A DNA stretch of 39,035 nt from a bacterium. Its GTDB lineage: Bacteria; Bacillota; Clostridia; Christensenellales; UBA1242. Shown here in pieces: positions 38,691-39,035 of the stretch. How positions within the stretch are numbered: position 1 is the first letter of the stretch; each line of letters starts with the position of its first letter. The notes below the pieces were generated by a model. The model ran no database searches. It saw only the letters and a program-made list of their open reading frames with translations, and was not told the DNA's origin. Location: positions 1 through 39,035 of the forward strand of contig JAILMD010000063.1 in NCBI GenBank assembly GCA_024692805.1, written 5' to 3'. A program made the position numbers and the translations under genes.

Positions 38691-39035
38691 TTAAAGTTCT
38701 TTTTCTTGTTCATTAAATGGCCATGACTCAACTATTGAATCAATTAGATCATTTCTGTTAAATGTAATTTGATCTCTATTTAAAACTTTTAATGGTTTAT
38801 GTAATGCATACGCAACACCCAAATCAAAAACGCTTCCCGTACTTGATTGATCATAATAAATATTTACTTCTTGTGATGATGCTACTGCCTCAGCATTTTG
38901 CCTGCAAATAGAATAGCCACCAAACAAATCAGTTTGCCTTGTGTGAAGATGTGGCGCATGAATTTGATAACCATTATTGTATTTTTCTTTAACAAAGTTT
39001 TCTATCCAGGTTTTTTGCTCTTGAGTTGCATTTCT
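38691..39035 (-). CDS. Nucleoside 2-deoxyribosyltransferase-like protein, 5' end missing
   Basis: The frame stays open to the right edge of the window, giving 114 C-terminal residues; the start lies outside. The stretch VNIYYDQSSTGSVFDLGVAY followed by ALHKPL matches the nucleoside 2-deoxyribosyltransferase fold, in which a nucleotide-binding Ser/Gly turn precedes E/D-L-G-x-A and K-P-[VIL]. Upstream residues IHAPHLHTRQTDLFGGYSIC include an asymmetric loop and Cys. Such enzymes cleave or exchange nucleobases; relatives also occur in nucleotide-based immune sensing. Without the N-terminus the subtype cannot be judged. Confidence 0.65.
   Translation of the reverse strand, partial: RNATQEQKTWIENFVKEKYNNGYQIHAPHLHTRQTDLFGGYSICRQNAEAVASSQEVNIYYDQSSTGSVFDLGVAYALHKPLKVLNRDQITFNRNDLIDSIVESWPFNEQEKEL

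Noticed and set aside
1..39035. Mycoplasma-type genetic code (TGA as Trp)
   Set aside because: TGA ends the HD gene at 7108-7110 and the SCP2-like gene at 37743-37745 at sensible lengths, and Trp residues at conserved sites are TGG.
1..39035. Mobile element, prophage or integron content
   Set aside because: No transposase, integrase, phage structural gene, terminal inverted repeats or target duplications were seen.

Overview
The window is AT-rich DNA from a low-GC, Gram-positive-type bacterium, most likely an uncultured gut-type Clostridia or Bacilli lineage. The evidence is sigma-A-like promoters, strong AGGAGG ribosome sites, SipW-type signal peptidases, lipoproteins, DegV proteins, an HU protein and the dnaA-dnaN / rpmH-rnpA-yidD-yidC-khpB / mnmE-mnmG block. 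TGA is used as a stop (ends of the genes at 6478-7110 and 37743-38417) and Trp is TGG, so this is the standard bacterial code, not the mycoplasma code. The exact taxon cannot be fixed from the sequence alone. I see no transposase, prophage gene, rRNA or CRISPR.

Layout. (1) 0.1-7.1 kb, plus strand: membrane-linked XRE regulator, acyl-ACP thioesterase-like protein, large fused ABC exporter, a Ser/Lys signal peptidase I, a DegV protein, a lipoprotein and an HD hydrolase. (2) 7.2-12.9 kb, minus strand: gyrA, gyrB, recF, divergent from (3) 13.0-19.0 kb, plus strand: dnaA, dnaN, a membrane protein, then rpmH, rnpA, yidD, yidC, khpB. (4) 19.0-25.1 kb: small membrane protein (minus), mnmE-mnmG (plus), a stand-alone GlmU-type acetyltransferase (minus), HU (plus) and a GT4 glycosyltransferase (minus). 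(5) 25.3-29.9 kb: a SipW/TasA-like secretion cluster on the minus strand with two ER-type (Ser/His) signal peptidases, two SipW-type exported fibre-like proteins and a membrane protein carrying a cytoplasmic beta-repeat domain. It is faced by a short plus-strand transcription unit predicted to be a structured small RNA. (6) 30.4-39.0 kb: tRNA-Thr(GGT), two more DegV proteins, a CrtO-like acyltransferase, two exported proteins of unknown function, an archaeal-type AspRS, a hypothetical protein, an iron alcohol dehydrogenase with an SCP2-like partner, a 33-residue glmM fragment and the 3' part of a nucleoside deoxyribosyltransferase-like gene cut by the window edge.

Themes. The core genes serve replication initiation, ribosome and tRNA maturation and membrane protein insertion. 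The accessory genes centre on the cell surface and lipids: three DegV fatty-acid-binding paralogues, a thioesterase, a glycolipid-type glycosyltransferase, a CrtO-like acyltransferase, three signal peptidases and several exported proteins. Expression signals are compact. At least three genes look leaderless, with TATAAT six or seven bases before the start codon and no ribosome site. Several operon junctions place the stop codon inside the next ribosome-binding site. Structured leaders precede the fibre gene and one degV gene. No cluster of DnaA boxes was found beside dnaA, so the origin is not assigned.
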